Positions 14,903 to 23,063 of a stretch of DNA of 64,000 nt are shown here, piece by piece. The first letter of the stretch is position 1. Every line of letters starts with the position of its first letter. The notes beneath the pieces are model-generated. The model was given only the letters and a program-made list of their open reading frames with translations, had not been told where the DNA came from and did not search any database. Source of the stretch: Fictibacillus sp. FJAT-27399 (GTDB lineage: Bacteria; Bacillota; Bacilli; Bacillales; Fictibacillaceae); NCBI RefSeq assembly GCF_001510655.1, contig NZ_LMVC01000003.1, forward strand, positions 380,389-444,388, in the 5' to 3' direction. Made by a program: the position numbers and the translations under genes.

Positions 14903-16405
14903 ATGGTATCAACGTTTCACGGGTTAGAGACCGCCCGCCGCGGAATGACAACCCAGCAATACGCCCTTCAAGTGACCGGGCAGAATATCGCCAATGCAAA
15001 CACAGCCGGATACTCACGCCAACGTGTCAACTTTACCCAGACCGAGCCTTATCCCGCACCAGCCATGAACCGCCCGCAAATCCCGGGACAAATGGGAACT
15101 GGGGTGCAAGCCGGTTCGATTCAGCGGGTGAGGGAAGATTTTTTGGATGTACAATTCCGCGGAGAAAACACGAAGTCCGGATATTGGGGAGCCAAAAGCG
15201 AAGCACTTGGAAAAATGGAAGATATCATGAATGAACCTAGTGATAACGGGCTGTCCAAGACTCTCGATCAGTTCTGGCAATCTCTTCAGGATCTTGCCAC
15301 AAACCCTGAAGATGACGGGGCTCGTTCCGTCGTACGCCAGCGCGGAGTAGCGGTTGCAGAGACCTTTAATTATCTATCAAACTCGTTATCTACGATTCGT
15401 GATGATATTAATAGTCAAGTGGATATATCCGTCAAAGAGATTAATTCCATTGCGGAACAAATCAACAACATCAACCAGCAGATCAGTGAAATCGAACCGC
15501 ACGGCTATCTGCCAAACGATCTTTATGATGAAAGAGACAACCTGGTGGATCAACTTTCCCAGCTTGTGAATGTAAAGGTAACTAAGACTGCAAGCGGTGG
15601 TCAGACTTCACCGCAAGCGATTGGTAAATATACCATAGAGATTACAGATCCATCTGGAGCCTCATTAGGAACATTAGTCGATGGGAACAGTGCACCGCTC
15701 TCTTTTCAATCTCTATCAATCAATGAAAGCGACGGGAATATCTCAGGCTTTTCAGTGGGTGGTAAACCATTAACCTCAACTTCTCTTGGAGGTAAGCTGG
15801 AAGGAATGACGTCAGCTTATAACAATGATTACCCGGCTATGCTCGATCAGTTAGATAATTTGGCTCTCGATTTTGCGAAGGCATTCAATGATGTTCACAG
15901 CAAAGGATGGAGCTTAAACGATATTAATAACGGAACTCAAACACCCCATGACTTCTTTGCTTTACAAGGTGCAGCAAGCGATCAAACGAAAATCGATGAT
16001 ACAACTCAAGCTAAAGGAGCGGCAAAACTTCTTCAAGTTTCAACATCCATAACAGATGATCTGAAAAACATTGCAGCTGCGACAAGTAAAGCAGCTGGTG
16101 ATGGAAGCAATGCGCTGAATTTAGCAGGTGTAAAAGATACGACAAACTTAAAATCAAAGTATGAAGCAGCGATTGGAAAAATGGCTGTTGATGCTCAGCA
16201 GGCCAACCGAATGAGCGCGAACTCAGATACTCTCGCTAGTTCAGTTGACCAGCGCCGTCAATCCGTAAGTGGAGTATCATTGGACGAAGAGATGACGAAC
16301 ATGATTCAATTTCAGCATGCCTATAATGCGTCTGCCCGAATGATTACGGTTGTGGACCAGATGCTCGATAAAATTATTAACGGAATGGGTATGGGAGGAA
16401 GGTAG
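14903..16405 (+). CDS. flgK: Flagellar hook-associated protein 1 FlgK
   Basis: 500 residues. FlgK forms the first hook-filament junction ring. The N-terminal flagellar rod motif is clear (LETARRGMTTQQYALQVTGQ, then NANTAGYSRQRVN), followed by PGQMGTGVQ and the coiled region LSNSLSTIRDDINSQ. The C-terminal SGVSLDEEMTNMIQFQHAYNASARMI matches flgK/flgE-type ends. GGAGG 8 bases before the start. Central domain (about 200-370) is variable, as usual for the surface-exposed part. Confidence 0.96.
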   Translation: MVSTFHGLETARRGMTTQQYALQVTGQNIANANTAGYSRQRVNFTQTEPYPAPAMNRPQIPGQMGTGVQAGSIQRVREDFLDVQFRGENTKSGYWGAKSEALGKMEDIMNEPSDNGLSKTLDQFWQSLQDLATNPEDDGARSVVRQRGVAVAETFNYLSNSLSTIRDDINSQVDISVKEINSIAEQINNINQQISEIEPHGYLPNDLYDERDNLVDQLSQLVNVKVTKTASGGQTSPQAIGKYTIEITDPSGASLGTLVDGNSAPLSFQSLSINESDGNISGFSVGGKPLTSTSLGGKLEGMTSAYNNDYPAMLDQLDNLALDFAKAFNDVHSKGWSLNDINNGTQTPHDFFALQGAASDQTKIDDTTQAKGAAKLLQVSTSITDDLKNIAAATSKAAGDGSNALNLAGVKDTTNLKSKYEAAIGKMAVDAQQANRMSANSDTLASSVDQRRQSVSGVSLDEEMTNMIQFQHAYNASARMITVVDQMLDKIINGMGMGGR

Positions 16406-16415
16406 GTGACGATAC

Positions 16416-17330
16416 ATGCGTGTAACGCAAAGCATGCTTTCAGGAAATATGCTGCGTAACCTCAGCAACAGCTATGCCAAGATGGGGGGATACCAGGATC
16501 AGCTTTCTACAGGAAAGAAGATTACCAGACCGTCCCAAGATCCGGTTGTCGCAATGAAAGGGATGTCTTACCGTACGAATTTGACAGAGGTAGAGCAGTT
16601 CAAACGGAATTTTGGTGAGGCTTACAACTGGGTTGAAAACACGGATGCCGCACTTGATAAAGCAACCAGTGCTCTACAGCGTATCCGTGAACTAACGGTT
16701 CAGGCTTCAAACGGAACCTATGAAGAAAATCAAAAAGCCGTAATTGGTCAGGAAATCAAGCAGTTGAAGGAATACCTTGTTACAATTGCCAACACACAAG
16801 TTGCGGGAAAGTATATTTTTAACGGGAATGACACAACAAATGCTCCGGTTACTTTAACAAACGGAGAAGTGACACAAGTATCGACAAATAACAACGAAGT
16901 GAAAATTGAACTCACTAAAGGCATTCAACTTGGTGTCAATGTGAAAGGATCAGAAATTTTCACAACTAGTGCTAACCCAGGAAAGGGCTTGTTCAGTGAT
17001 CTATCTGCATTGGAAAAAGCGCTGGACTCTCAAACAACCCCTGAAGGTTATTCCAAAGAGATCGGTAACTTCTTAGGTGTGCTGGATGGACACATTAATA
17101 AAGTTGTGGCTGAAAGAGCGGAACTTGGTGCGAAAAGCAACCGTCTTGAGTTAATGGAAGACCGCGTGGATGAGCAGGAAGTTATCGCAAACAAGATTCT
17201 GTCGGATAACGAAGACGCTGATGTAGAAAAAGTGATTACCGACATGAAGTCACAGGAAAGTGTTCTTCGAGCGGCTATGGGTGTAGGGTCCCGTATCATT
17301 CAGCCATCATTATTAGACTTTTTACGTTAA
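16416..17330 (+). CDS. flgL: Flagellar hook-associated protein 3 FlgL
   Basis: 304 residues with flagellin-like ends: MRVTQSMLSGNMLRNLSNSY and LSTGKKITRPSQDP at the N-terminus, and a C-terminal D0 helix with SRIIQPSLLDFL. FlgL forms the second junction ring between FlgK and flagellin. It starts 10 bp after flgK and shares its export chaperone. A hairpin with a T run follows the stop. Confidence 0.95.
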   Translation: MRVTQSMLSGNMLRNLSNSYAKMGGYQDQLSTGKKITRPSQDPVVAMKGMSYRTNLTEVEQFKRNFGEAYNWVENTDAALDKATSALQRIRELTVQASNGTYEENQKAVIGQEIKQLKEYLVTIANTQVAGKYIFNGNDTTNAPVTLTNGEVTQVSTNNNEVKIELTKGIQLGVNVKGSEIFTTSANPGKGLFSDLSALEKALDSQTTPEGYSKEIGNFLGVLDGHINKVVAERAELGAKSNRLELMEDRVDEQEVIANKILSDNEDADVEKVITDMKSQESVLRAAMGVGSRIIQPSLLDFLR

Positions 17331-17334
17331 AATG

Positions 17335-17365
17335 GAGCTATCGATGTAGATAGCTCTATCTTTTT
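17335..17365 (+). terminator. Intrinsic terminator between flgL and yviE
   Basis: A perfect 8-bp stem, GAGCTATC with GATAGCTC, loop GATGTA, then T6 at 17360-17365. It lies 4 bp after the flgL stop and just before yviE, so expression of yviE-fliW-csrA depends on read-through or a separate promoter. Confidence 0.8.
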
Positions 17366-17379
17366 TAGGGGGAATTACC

Positions 17380-17922
17380 ATGAGCGTTCCTCAGCTTAAA
17401 ATGGAATCGACAAAAGGGCAAATCGTTATAACAACCATACAGCCAGTTCAGGAAATTGAACAGCAGCCCGCAGACCTTGAAATCCAGCAGCCAAAAGCCG
17501 ATTTAAGTATTGAAACAACGCCAGGAAAGCTTACGATTGACCAATCACAAGCGTGGGCGGACATGGACTTAAAGCCCATATCCAAGCGCATCGAAGAGTT
17601 TGCTCAAAAAGGATACAGCGACTGGCTGGATGGACTGGCTAGAATGGCGAGTCAAGGTGATGAACTGATGAGAATCGAAAACGGGGGCCAGCCTATCGCA
17701 GAGCAAGCCAAAGAAAATGGTGAAGACTCAATGCTGGAATTCAACATCGGGTTTGTCCCGTCTCCTTTTAGTGTAAAAACAAACTATGAGCCTGCAAAAG
17801 TAAACATCGACTGGCAAGTTAACAAGCCAATTATCGAAGCTAGAATTAACAAACCTCGCCACAGCTACAAACCTGGTGAGGTGCATATTGATATGAAGCA
17901 ATGGCCTTCTTCTAAGGATTGA
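17380..17922 (+). CDS. yviE: YviE-like protein (DUF6470)
   Basis: 180 residues, soluble, no signal peptide, beta-rich with regular stretches such as PQLKMESTKGQI, ADLEIQQPKADLSIETTPGKL and KVNIDWQVNKPIIEA, and a short helical middle part (ISKRIEEFAQKGYSDWLDGLARMA). This is the family between flgL and fliW in bacilli; its function is not known. Part of yviE-fliW-csrA by spacing, and start set by AGGGGG upstream of the ATG. Confidence 0.85.
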   Translation: MSVPQLKMESTKGQIVITTIQPVQEIEQQPADLEIQQPKADLSIETTPGKLTIDQSQAWADMDLKPISKRIEEFAQKGYSDWLDGLARMASQGDELMRIENGGQPIAEQAKENGEDSMLEFNIGFVPSPFSVKTNYEPAKVNIDWQVNKPIIEARINKPRHSYKPGEVHIDMKQWPSSKD

Positions 17923-17968
17923 TATTGCAGGCTAGGAGATCGACCAAATAAAGTAAAGTGGTGAAAAC

Positions 17969-18412
17969 ATGGAACTCAGAAGCAAATTTCATGGTGATAT
18001 AGAAATTGAACAAAAAGATGTTATAACATTTGAACACGGAATACCAGGATTTGAAGAGGAAACAGAGTTTGTTATTCTTCCATTTGAAGATACGCCCTTT
18101 TCTATCTTGCAGTCCGTTACTACTCCGGGGCTGGCATTTGTTACAGCTGATCCGTTTACGTATTTTCCGGGATATGATTTTACTTTGCCTGAATCTGTTG
18201 TTAATGGATTAGCCATCAAAGAACAACAAGATGTTTTTGTACAAGTCATTGTTACTTTACGTGATGAATTGAAGGAATCGACGGCTAACCTTCAAGCGCC
18301 GGTCATCATTAATAAAATGAAGAGCCTTGGGAAGCAAGTTGTGCTCAACGATAACCAGTATACGTCAAGACACCTGATTTTTACTGCAGTTGCAGAAGAG
18401 CGGGGTGTGTAA
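17969..18412 (+). CDS. fliW: Flagellar assembly factor FliW
   Basis: 147 residues (143 in B. subtilis). FliW binds flagellin, and when flagellin is secreted the released FliW binds CsrA and frees hag mRNA for translation. Recognisable are FEHGIPGFEEETEFVILPF, the DPFTYFPGYDF segment and the C-terminal APVIINKMKSLGKQVVL. Its stop is 3 bp before the csrA start. Confidence 0.95.
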   Translation: MELRSKFHGDIEIEQKDVITFEHGIPGFEEETEFVILPFEDTPFSILQSVTTPGLAFVTADPFTYFPGYDFTLPESVVNGLAIKEQQDVFVQVIVTLRDELKESTANLQAPVIINKMKSLGKQVVLNDNQYTSRHLIFTAVAEERGV

Positions 18413-18415
18413 AAT

Positions 18416-18640
18416 ATGCTAGTGTTAACACGTAAAACAAAAGAAGCAATTCAAATTGGTGACGATATTGAAATCACTGTTTTGGGAATCGAAGGCGATC
18501 AGGTAAAACTCGGGATAAACGCACCGAAACAAGTAGAAATCCATCGCAAGGAAGTCTATCTCTCCATCAAACAGGAAAACAGCGAAGCAGCAAATACATC
18601 GATCACCCTGATGGATCAATTAAAAACATTAAATAAGTAG
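18416..18640 (+). CDS. csrA: Carbon storage regulator CsrA
   Basis: 74 residues. CsrA is a dimeric RNA-binding repressor that blocks the hag ribosome site. The canonical [20 protein letters not shown] start and [19 protein letters not shown] segment carry the RNA-binding edges. There is no good ribosome site between the fliW stop and the ATG, so translation is probably coupled to fliW. Two CsrA target motifs lie just downstream in the hag leader. Confidence 0.97.
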   Translation: MLVLTRKTKEAIQIGDDIEITVLGIEGDQVKLGINAPKQVEIHRKEVYLSIKQENSEAANTSITLMDQLKTLNK

Positions 18641-18650
18641 TAATTTACTA

Positions 18651-18677
18651 TAAACATTCCCATTCAAAAGACGATAT
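18651..18677 (+). promoter_or_regulatory. SigD promoter of hag
   Basis: TAAA (18651-18654), a 15-bp spacer, then GACGATAT (18670-18677); SigD consensus is TAAA-N15-GCCGATAT. The start of transcription would fall near 18684, giving a leader of about 105 bases. Confidence 0.85.
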
Positions 18678-18727
18678 TAGTGGTGAGCAAACAATTAAGA
18701 TGTTTGACGGCCGCAATCGTCTTTTTT
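18666..18727 (+). terminator. Likely terminator of the fliW-csrA transcript, interleaved with the hag promoter
   Basis: AAAAGACGAT (18666-18675) pairs perfectly with ATCGTCTTTT (18716-18725), followed by a T6 run. The loop is long (40 bases) but the stem is exact. The left arm overlaps the hag -10 element, so only transcripts from upstream contain both arms. Transcripts that start at the hag promoter lack the left arm. Confidence 0.5.
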
Positions 18728-18745
18728 GTTTGAATAAAAAGCCAA

Positions 18746-18780
18746 CCACAAGGATGTGGGCGGAACACATTTCAAGGAGG
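18746..18780 (+). promoter_or_regulatory. Two CsrA binding sites in the hag leader
   Basis: The hairpin CCACAAGGATGTGG (18746-18759) shows the CsrA recognition core AGGAU in its loop. CAAGGAGG (18773-18780) is both the second site and the hag ribosome site, 8 bases before the ATG. The arrangement matches the two sites known in the B. subtilis hag leader. Confidence 0.85.
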
Positions 18781-18788
18781 AAATATAA

Positions 18789-19964
18789 ATGCAAATCAAT
18801 CACAATATTGCTGCATTAAACACGTACAACAGATTAAATGCGGCATCTAACGCACAATCAAAATCAATGGAAAAATTATCTTCAGGTCTTCGTATTAACC
18901 GTGCTGGGGATGATGCTGCAGGACTTGCAATCTCTGAAAAAATGCGAGGACAGATTCGTGGTCTTGATCAAGCTTCTCGTAACGCTCAAGATGGTATCTC
19001 GTTGATTCAAACAGCTGAGGGTGCTCTAAATGAGACTCATGATATTCTTCAAAGAATGCGTGAACTAGCAGTTCAATCTACAAACGACACTAATACTGCG
19101 GATGACCGTGGAGAAATACAGAAAGAAGTAACACAGTTAAAGGAAGAAATTGACCGTATTGCGAACAACACTGAGTTCAACACACAAAAGTTGTTGAATG
19201 GGGATTTGAGTGCTAAACAATTTAAAGATGATTCAGCAACTGTAACAAGCAAGACCGGTGATTTTGGAGTAACTGTCTCTACGACAGGTATTGGGAACGG
19301 TAATGCAGGCGACGGTATAGTAACGGCTAATGATACCTTTGTTGTTAAATTTACTGAATATGATGCAACTAATGACCAATATAAATACACGATCACATCA
19401 GAAGCCACTGGGTCAACCACCAATGGAGCTGCTCCTTTGAGTAATGCTGCTGCACAATCTATCACAGTTGGTGGTGGAGTAGATGTCAGCTTAGACGCTA
19501 GTAAAGTTAAGGTAGGGGATTCATTTACCCTAGTTACTCGTAAAGAAGAAAATGCTGCTGGAGGTGCATCTGGGGAAATGACATTCCAAATTGGTTCTAA
19601 CTCGAACCAAACGTTAAACGTTGGAATTGAATCAATGAAAACAGCTGATCTTCACATCAATAATGTAAATGTTTCCTCTGCTGAGCAAGCAACGGCAGCT
19701 ATCTCTTCTCTTGATGATGCTATTAAAAATGTTTCAGCAGAACGTTCAAAACTTGGTGCATACCAAAACCGTTTAGATCATACTATTAATAACTTAGGAA
19801 CATCTTCTGAAAACTTAACTGCGGCTGAGTCTCGTGTGCGTGACGTAGACATGGCGAAAGAAATGATGAACCAAACTAAAAACTCAATTCTATCACAAGC
19901 TGCTCAAGCTATGTTGGCTCAAGCCAATCAACAGCCACAAGGGGTACTTCAACTTCTTCGTTAA
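18789..19964 (+). CDS. hag: Flagellin Hag
   Basis: 391 residues, the filament subunit, exported through the flagellar type III apparatus. Conserved D0/D1 ends: QINHNIAALNTYNRL, MEKLSSGLRINRAGDDAAG and, at the C-terminus, ESRVRDVDMAKEMMNQTKN ending in QPQGVLQLLR. The central part (about 140-290), Thr/Ala/Gly-rich, is the exposed and variable domain, longer than in B. subtilis (304 residues). Expression is controlled by SigD and by CsrA/FliW at the leader. A terminator follows. Confidence 0.98.
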   Translation: MQINHNIAALNTYNRLNAASNAQSKSMEKLSSGLRINRAGDDAAGLAISEKMRGQIRGLDQASRNAQDGISLIQTAEGALNETHDILQRMRELAVQSTNDTNTADDRGEIQKEVTQLKEEIDRIANNTEFNTQKLLNGDLSAKQFKDDSATVTSKTGDFGVTVSTTGIGNGNAGDGIVTANDTFVVKFTEYDATNDQYKYTITSEATGSTTNGAAPLSNAAAQSITVGGGVDVSLDASKVKVGDSFTLVTRKEENAAGGASGEMTFQIGSNSNQTLNVGIESMKTADLHINNVNVSSAEQATAAISSLDDAIKNVSAERSKLGAYQNRLDHTINNLGTSSENLTAAESRVRDVDMAKEMMNQTKNSILSQAAQAMLAQANQQPQGVLQLLR

Positions 19965-19988
19965 TTTTTGTTACTTCTTAAAGGAGGA

Positions 19989-20018
19989 CCTTAGGAATTT
20001 CCTAAGGCCTTTTTTTTT
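19989..20018 (+). terminator. Terminator of hag
   Basis: CCTTAGGAA (19989-19997) pairs with TTCCTAAGG (19999-20007), followed by CC and T9. Confidence 0.9.
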
Positions 20019-20034
20019 CGATAGAACAATGTTA

Positions 20035-20079
20035 CCTATGCCAAAACAATGATTTATTACTTGTTTCAGGCGGCATAGG
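20035..20079. other. Inverted repeat in the hag / surface-protein gap
   Basis: CCTATGCC (20035-20042) and GGCATAGG (20072-20079) form an 8-bp inverted repeat around 29 bases. It lies between the hag terminator and the next gene; it could be an operator, but no promoter pair is clear nearby. Confidence 0.35.
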
Positions 20080-20205
20080 ATATCCCATACGAGATGGTTT
20101 ATTTACTTTAGAAGGGTGCCGAAAACAAATGGAAGAGGAAAAGAATGTTTAGTCTGCCTGAATGGTTTATTCATATATTTGAAACATCAGAGGGAGAAAA
20201 TTGGC

Positions 20206-22827
20206 TTGTATAAAAATAAAATTATAACAAAAATTATATTCATTATTTTATCTTTAATGTTAATACTTCCTAAGTTTACTTCTGTAAAAGCTGAGGAATT
20301 GAATTCGGTTCAATCTGTCGGGGATTTAGTGAATAACGGATTTGAGTCCGGAGATTTAGCCAGTTGGAATATATTAAACAAAACAGATAGTATCGATGTT
20401 ATTAGTGCTGATAACTACACATTTCCTTACAGTGGTAATTATATGATGAGGCTGGGGACAGCTGCACTATCAAAAGATGTGAAACAGACAATTGGAGAGA
20501 ATAGTGTCTATCAAGATTTTATTGCACAGTCTCAAAATTTAACATTTCATTATAATGTTTTTACGTTTGATTACACAGGTTTTGATGAGTTCCAATATAA
20601 ACTTGAGCGACTTGATACAGGGGAAGTTGTAGCGGATTTTACTCAAGGTGGATGGGGACCATCGGGAGACACAACCTTAAAAAATACTGGATGGCAAACC
20701 GTAAGCCTTGACTTATCAAAGCAATTAGGAAAGCCACTTAGATTAACCTTTAATGGAGCAGGTACTAAAGATACTTTGTATCCTATGTGGGCTTACATAG
20801 ATATGGATCAAACTGATAATTTGGCTGGTTCTATCCTGATTAATCAACCTTCAGCTAACATGAATATAACAGAGGGAGGGCCACCAATAAGTTATCAATT
20901 ATCCTTATCCAAGCAACCAACAAATGATGTTGTTATTGATTTATCGGAAGATGCAAATACGCAAGTTTCTATACAACCGAAGCATGTTGTGTTTACAAAA
21001 GATAACTGGAATCAACCGATAACAGTACAAGTCTCCGCTATTGATGATAATGTTTACGAAGGAAACCATTTTGCCAAAATTAATCATAGTGCTACAAGCA
21101 ATGATGCTAATTATAAAAATTCAACAAAATCTTTAACAATAAATATAGGAGATAACGATACTCAAAATTCAGGATATTTTAGCATAACCTCAACTGTTTC
21201 AACAGGAAAAGGAACTGTTGAACCAGCGGCCCAAAATATTAAATTAGGAGACTCTGCTAGTATCAATTTATCACCTGAAGAAGGTTACTTTCCTCAAGTT
21301 ATGGATAATGGACTAAATGTATCAAATTTAATTATAAATAATAAATATTATATTGAAAATGTAAATCAACACCATAATGTAGTAGTTTCATATATTCCTA
21401 TAACTCCACCAAAAATTATTAAAACAGTGCCATTAAATAACGAAAGTAATGTAGGTGTAGACCAGACGGTATCTATTATGTTTAATGATAATATAACTGC
21501 TAGCACTGCATTTAATAATGTCTATTTAAAAGACAGCAGTGGAAATAACGTAGCAATTACAAAAAAAATTACAAATAACATTTTGGAAATTGGTCATGTA
21601 GAACCTTTAAAAGCAGCTACAAACTATACCCTTACTTTACCAAAAGACTCAATCCAAGACTCTTATAAAATAGGTCTTCAGAGTGAATATAGTTTAATGT
21701 TTACAACCGATAAGTCCTCAGATTCAGAGAATATTATACAAAATATTATGTTTAAACCAGCAAGTATTACTATGGGGACAGGTGAAACTGAACAATTTAT
21801 GTTAATTGCCGAAATGAGTGACGGGACCACAAAAGATGTGACAAATTTAGCGACGTATACCAAGTCAAGTGCATTTGTTACAGTGACAGGGACAGAAGGG
21901 ATATTCAAGCTTGCCGGTACTACGCCAGTCGATCAAAAGATCATGGTAACAGCCAACTATGACGGAAAAACAGCAACAAGCGAAATCACAGTGGTCGATA
22001 CCACCCCGAAACCAGTGAGCATTGCGTATGGCCCATCGAGTGTCACGATGGGTCCAGGAGAAACGAAGACGTTTAAATTAATGGCCGAGATGAGTGACGG
22101 AACCACAAAAGATGTGACAAGTTTAGCGACGTATACCAAGTCAAGTGCATTTGTTACGGTGACAGGGGCAGATGGGACATTCAAGTTGACAAGTACAACA
22201 CCGATAGGGCAAAAAATTACGGTTACATCAAACTATGCAGGCAAGACAGCTACAAACGAAATCACAGTGGTCGATACCACCCCGAAACCAGTGAGCATTG
22301 CGTATGGCCCATCGAGTGTCACGATGGGTCCAGGAGAAACGAAGACGTTTAAATTAATGGCCGAGATGAGTGACGGAACCACAAAAGATGTGACAAGTTT
22401 AGTGACGTACACCAAGTCAAGTGCATTTGTTACGGTGACAGGGGCAGATGGGACATTCAAGTTGACAAGTACAACACCGATAGGGCAAAAAATTACGGTT
22501 ACAGCAAACTATGCAGGCAAGACAGCTACAAACGAAATCACAGTGGTCGATACCACCCCGAAACCAGTGAGCATTGCGTATGACCCATCGAGTGTCACGA
22601 TGGGTCCAGGAGAAACGAAGACGTTTAAATTAATGGCCGAAATGAGTGATGGGACCACGAAAGATGTGACAAGCTTAGCTACGTATACTAAATCAAGCGG
22701 CTTTGTAACTGTGACTGGAGTAGATGGAACTATCAAACTCTCAAACGCCACGCCAGTTGGTCAAAAGATTACCATAACGGCCAATTATGGTGGTAAAACG
22801 GGAACAATTGAAATTATGGTGGAATAG
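20206..22827 (+). CDS. Secreted multi-domain surface protein with four tandem Ig-like repeats
   Basis: 873 residues. TTG at 20206 is chosen because AGAGGGAG lies 9 bases upstream and it starts a typical signal peptide (YKNKIITKIIFIILSLMLIL, cleavage near TSVKA-EE). The frame is open further upstream. Inferred domains: a jelly-roll, carbohydrate-binding-like N-terminal part (35-205), a Calx-beta-like domain (208-315), an InlB-B-like repeat (318-395), a Big_5-like domain (398-500) and four 92-residue Ig-like repeats from residue 513. Copies 2 and 3 differ at only three of 276 bases. No sorting motif or transmembrane end is seen. An adhesin or appendage-associated role is possible but unproven. 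B. subtilis has no gene here. Confidence 0.8.
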   Translation: MYKNKIITKIIFIILSLMLILPKFTSVKAEELNSVQSVGDLVNNGFESGDLASWNILNKTDSIDVISADNYTFPYSGNYMMRLGTAALSKDVKQTIGENSVYQDFIAQSQNLTFHYNVFTFDYTGFDEFQYKLERLDTGEVVADFTQGGWGPSGDTTLKNTGWQTVSLDLSKQLGKPLRLTFNGAGTKDTLYPMWAYIDMDQTDNLAGSILINQPSANMNITEGGPPISYQLSLSKQPTNDVVIDLSEDANTQVSIQPKHVVFTKDNWNQPITVQVSAIDDNVYEGNHFAKINHSATSNDANYKNSTKSLTINIGDNDTQNSGYFSITSTVSTGKGTVEPAAQNIKLGDSASINLSPEEGYFPQVMDNGLNVSNLIINNKYYIENVNQHHNVVVSYIPITPPKIIKTVPLNNESNVGVDQTVSIMFNDNITASTAFNNVYLKDSSGNNVAITKKITNNILEIGHVEPLKAATNYTLTLPKDSIQDSYKIGLQSEYSLMFTTDKSSDSENIIQNIMFKPASITMGTGETEQFMLIAEMSDGTTKDVTNLATYTKSSAFVTVTGTEGIFKLAGTTPVDQKIMVTANYDGKTATSEITVVDTTPKPVSIAYGPSSVTMGPGETKTFKLMAEMSDGTTKDVTSLATYTKSSAFVTVTGADGTFKLTSTTPIGQKITVTSNYAGKTATNEITVVDTTPKPVSIAYGPSSVTMGPGETKTFKLMAEMSDGTTKDVTSLVTYTKSSAFVTVTGADGTFKLTSTTPIGQKITVTANYAGKTATNEITVVDTTPKPVSIAYDPSSVTMGPGETKTFKLMAEMSDGTTKDVTSLATYTKSSGFVTVTGVDGTIKLSNATPVGQKITITANYGGKTGTIEIMVE
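21742..22827 (+). repeat. Four in-frame 276-bp repeats inside the surface protein gene
   Basis: Units start at 21742, 22018, 22294 and 22570, exactly 276 bp apart. Units 2 and 3 are almost identical, unit 4 diverges near its end, and unit 1 is the most diverged. The pattern points to recent tandem duplication or gene conversion, so copy number may vary between strains. Confidence 0.92.
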
Positions 22828-22839
22828 TACTAATTACAA

Positions 22840-22870
22840 ATGGCCACCTCTCTGGAGATGGCCATTTTTA
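22840..22870 (+). terminator. Terminator of the surface protein gene
   Basis: ATGGCCA (22840-22846) pairs with TGGCCAT (22859-22865), followed by a T-rich tail. Confidence 0.8.
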
Positions 22871-22980
22871 TTTCTTATTTCCCCTAAGCTTATAGGCAAC
22901 TGACCATTCGAGCGGTCAACGACTGGTTGCCACAATCAACTGACCATGAGTAATGAGGATAGCTATGTTTTCGGCTTTCC

Positions 22981-23007
22981 TAAAATTTGGTGTTTTTTTA
23001 CCGATAA
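22981..23007 (+). promoter_or_regulatory. SigD-type promoter of the 400-residue secreted repeat protein
   Basis: TAAA (22981-22984), 15-bp spacer, ACCGATAA (23000-23007). The bases around and after the -10 (TTTACCGATAAAACTA, then TAGA) recur before flaG at 24331, so the two promoters look duplicated. Confidence 0.7.
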
Positions 23008-23063
23008 AACTACTAGACCGATTTTTCAGGGTCGCTTAAATCATCAAAAAGGGGGAAATTACA

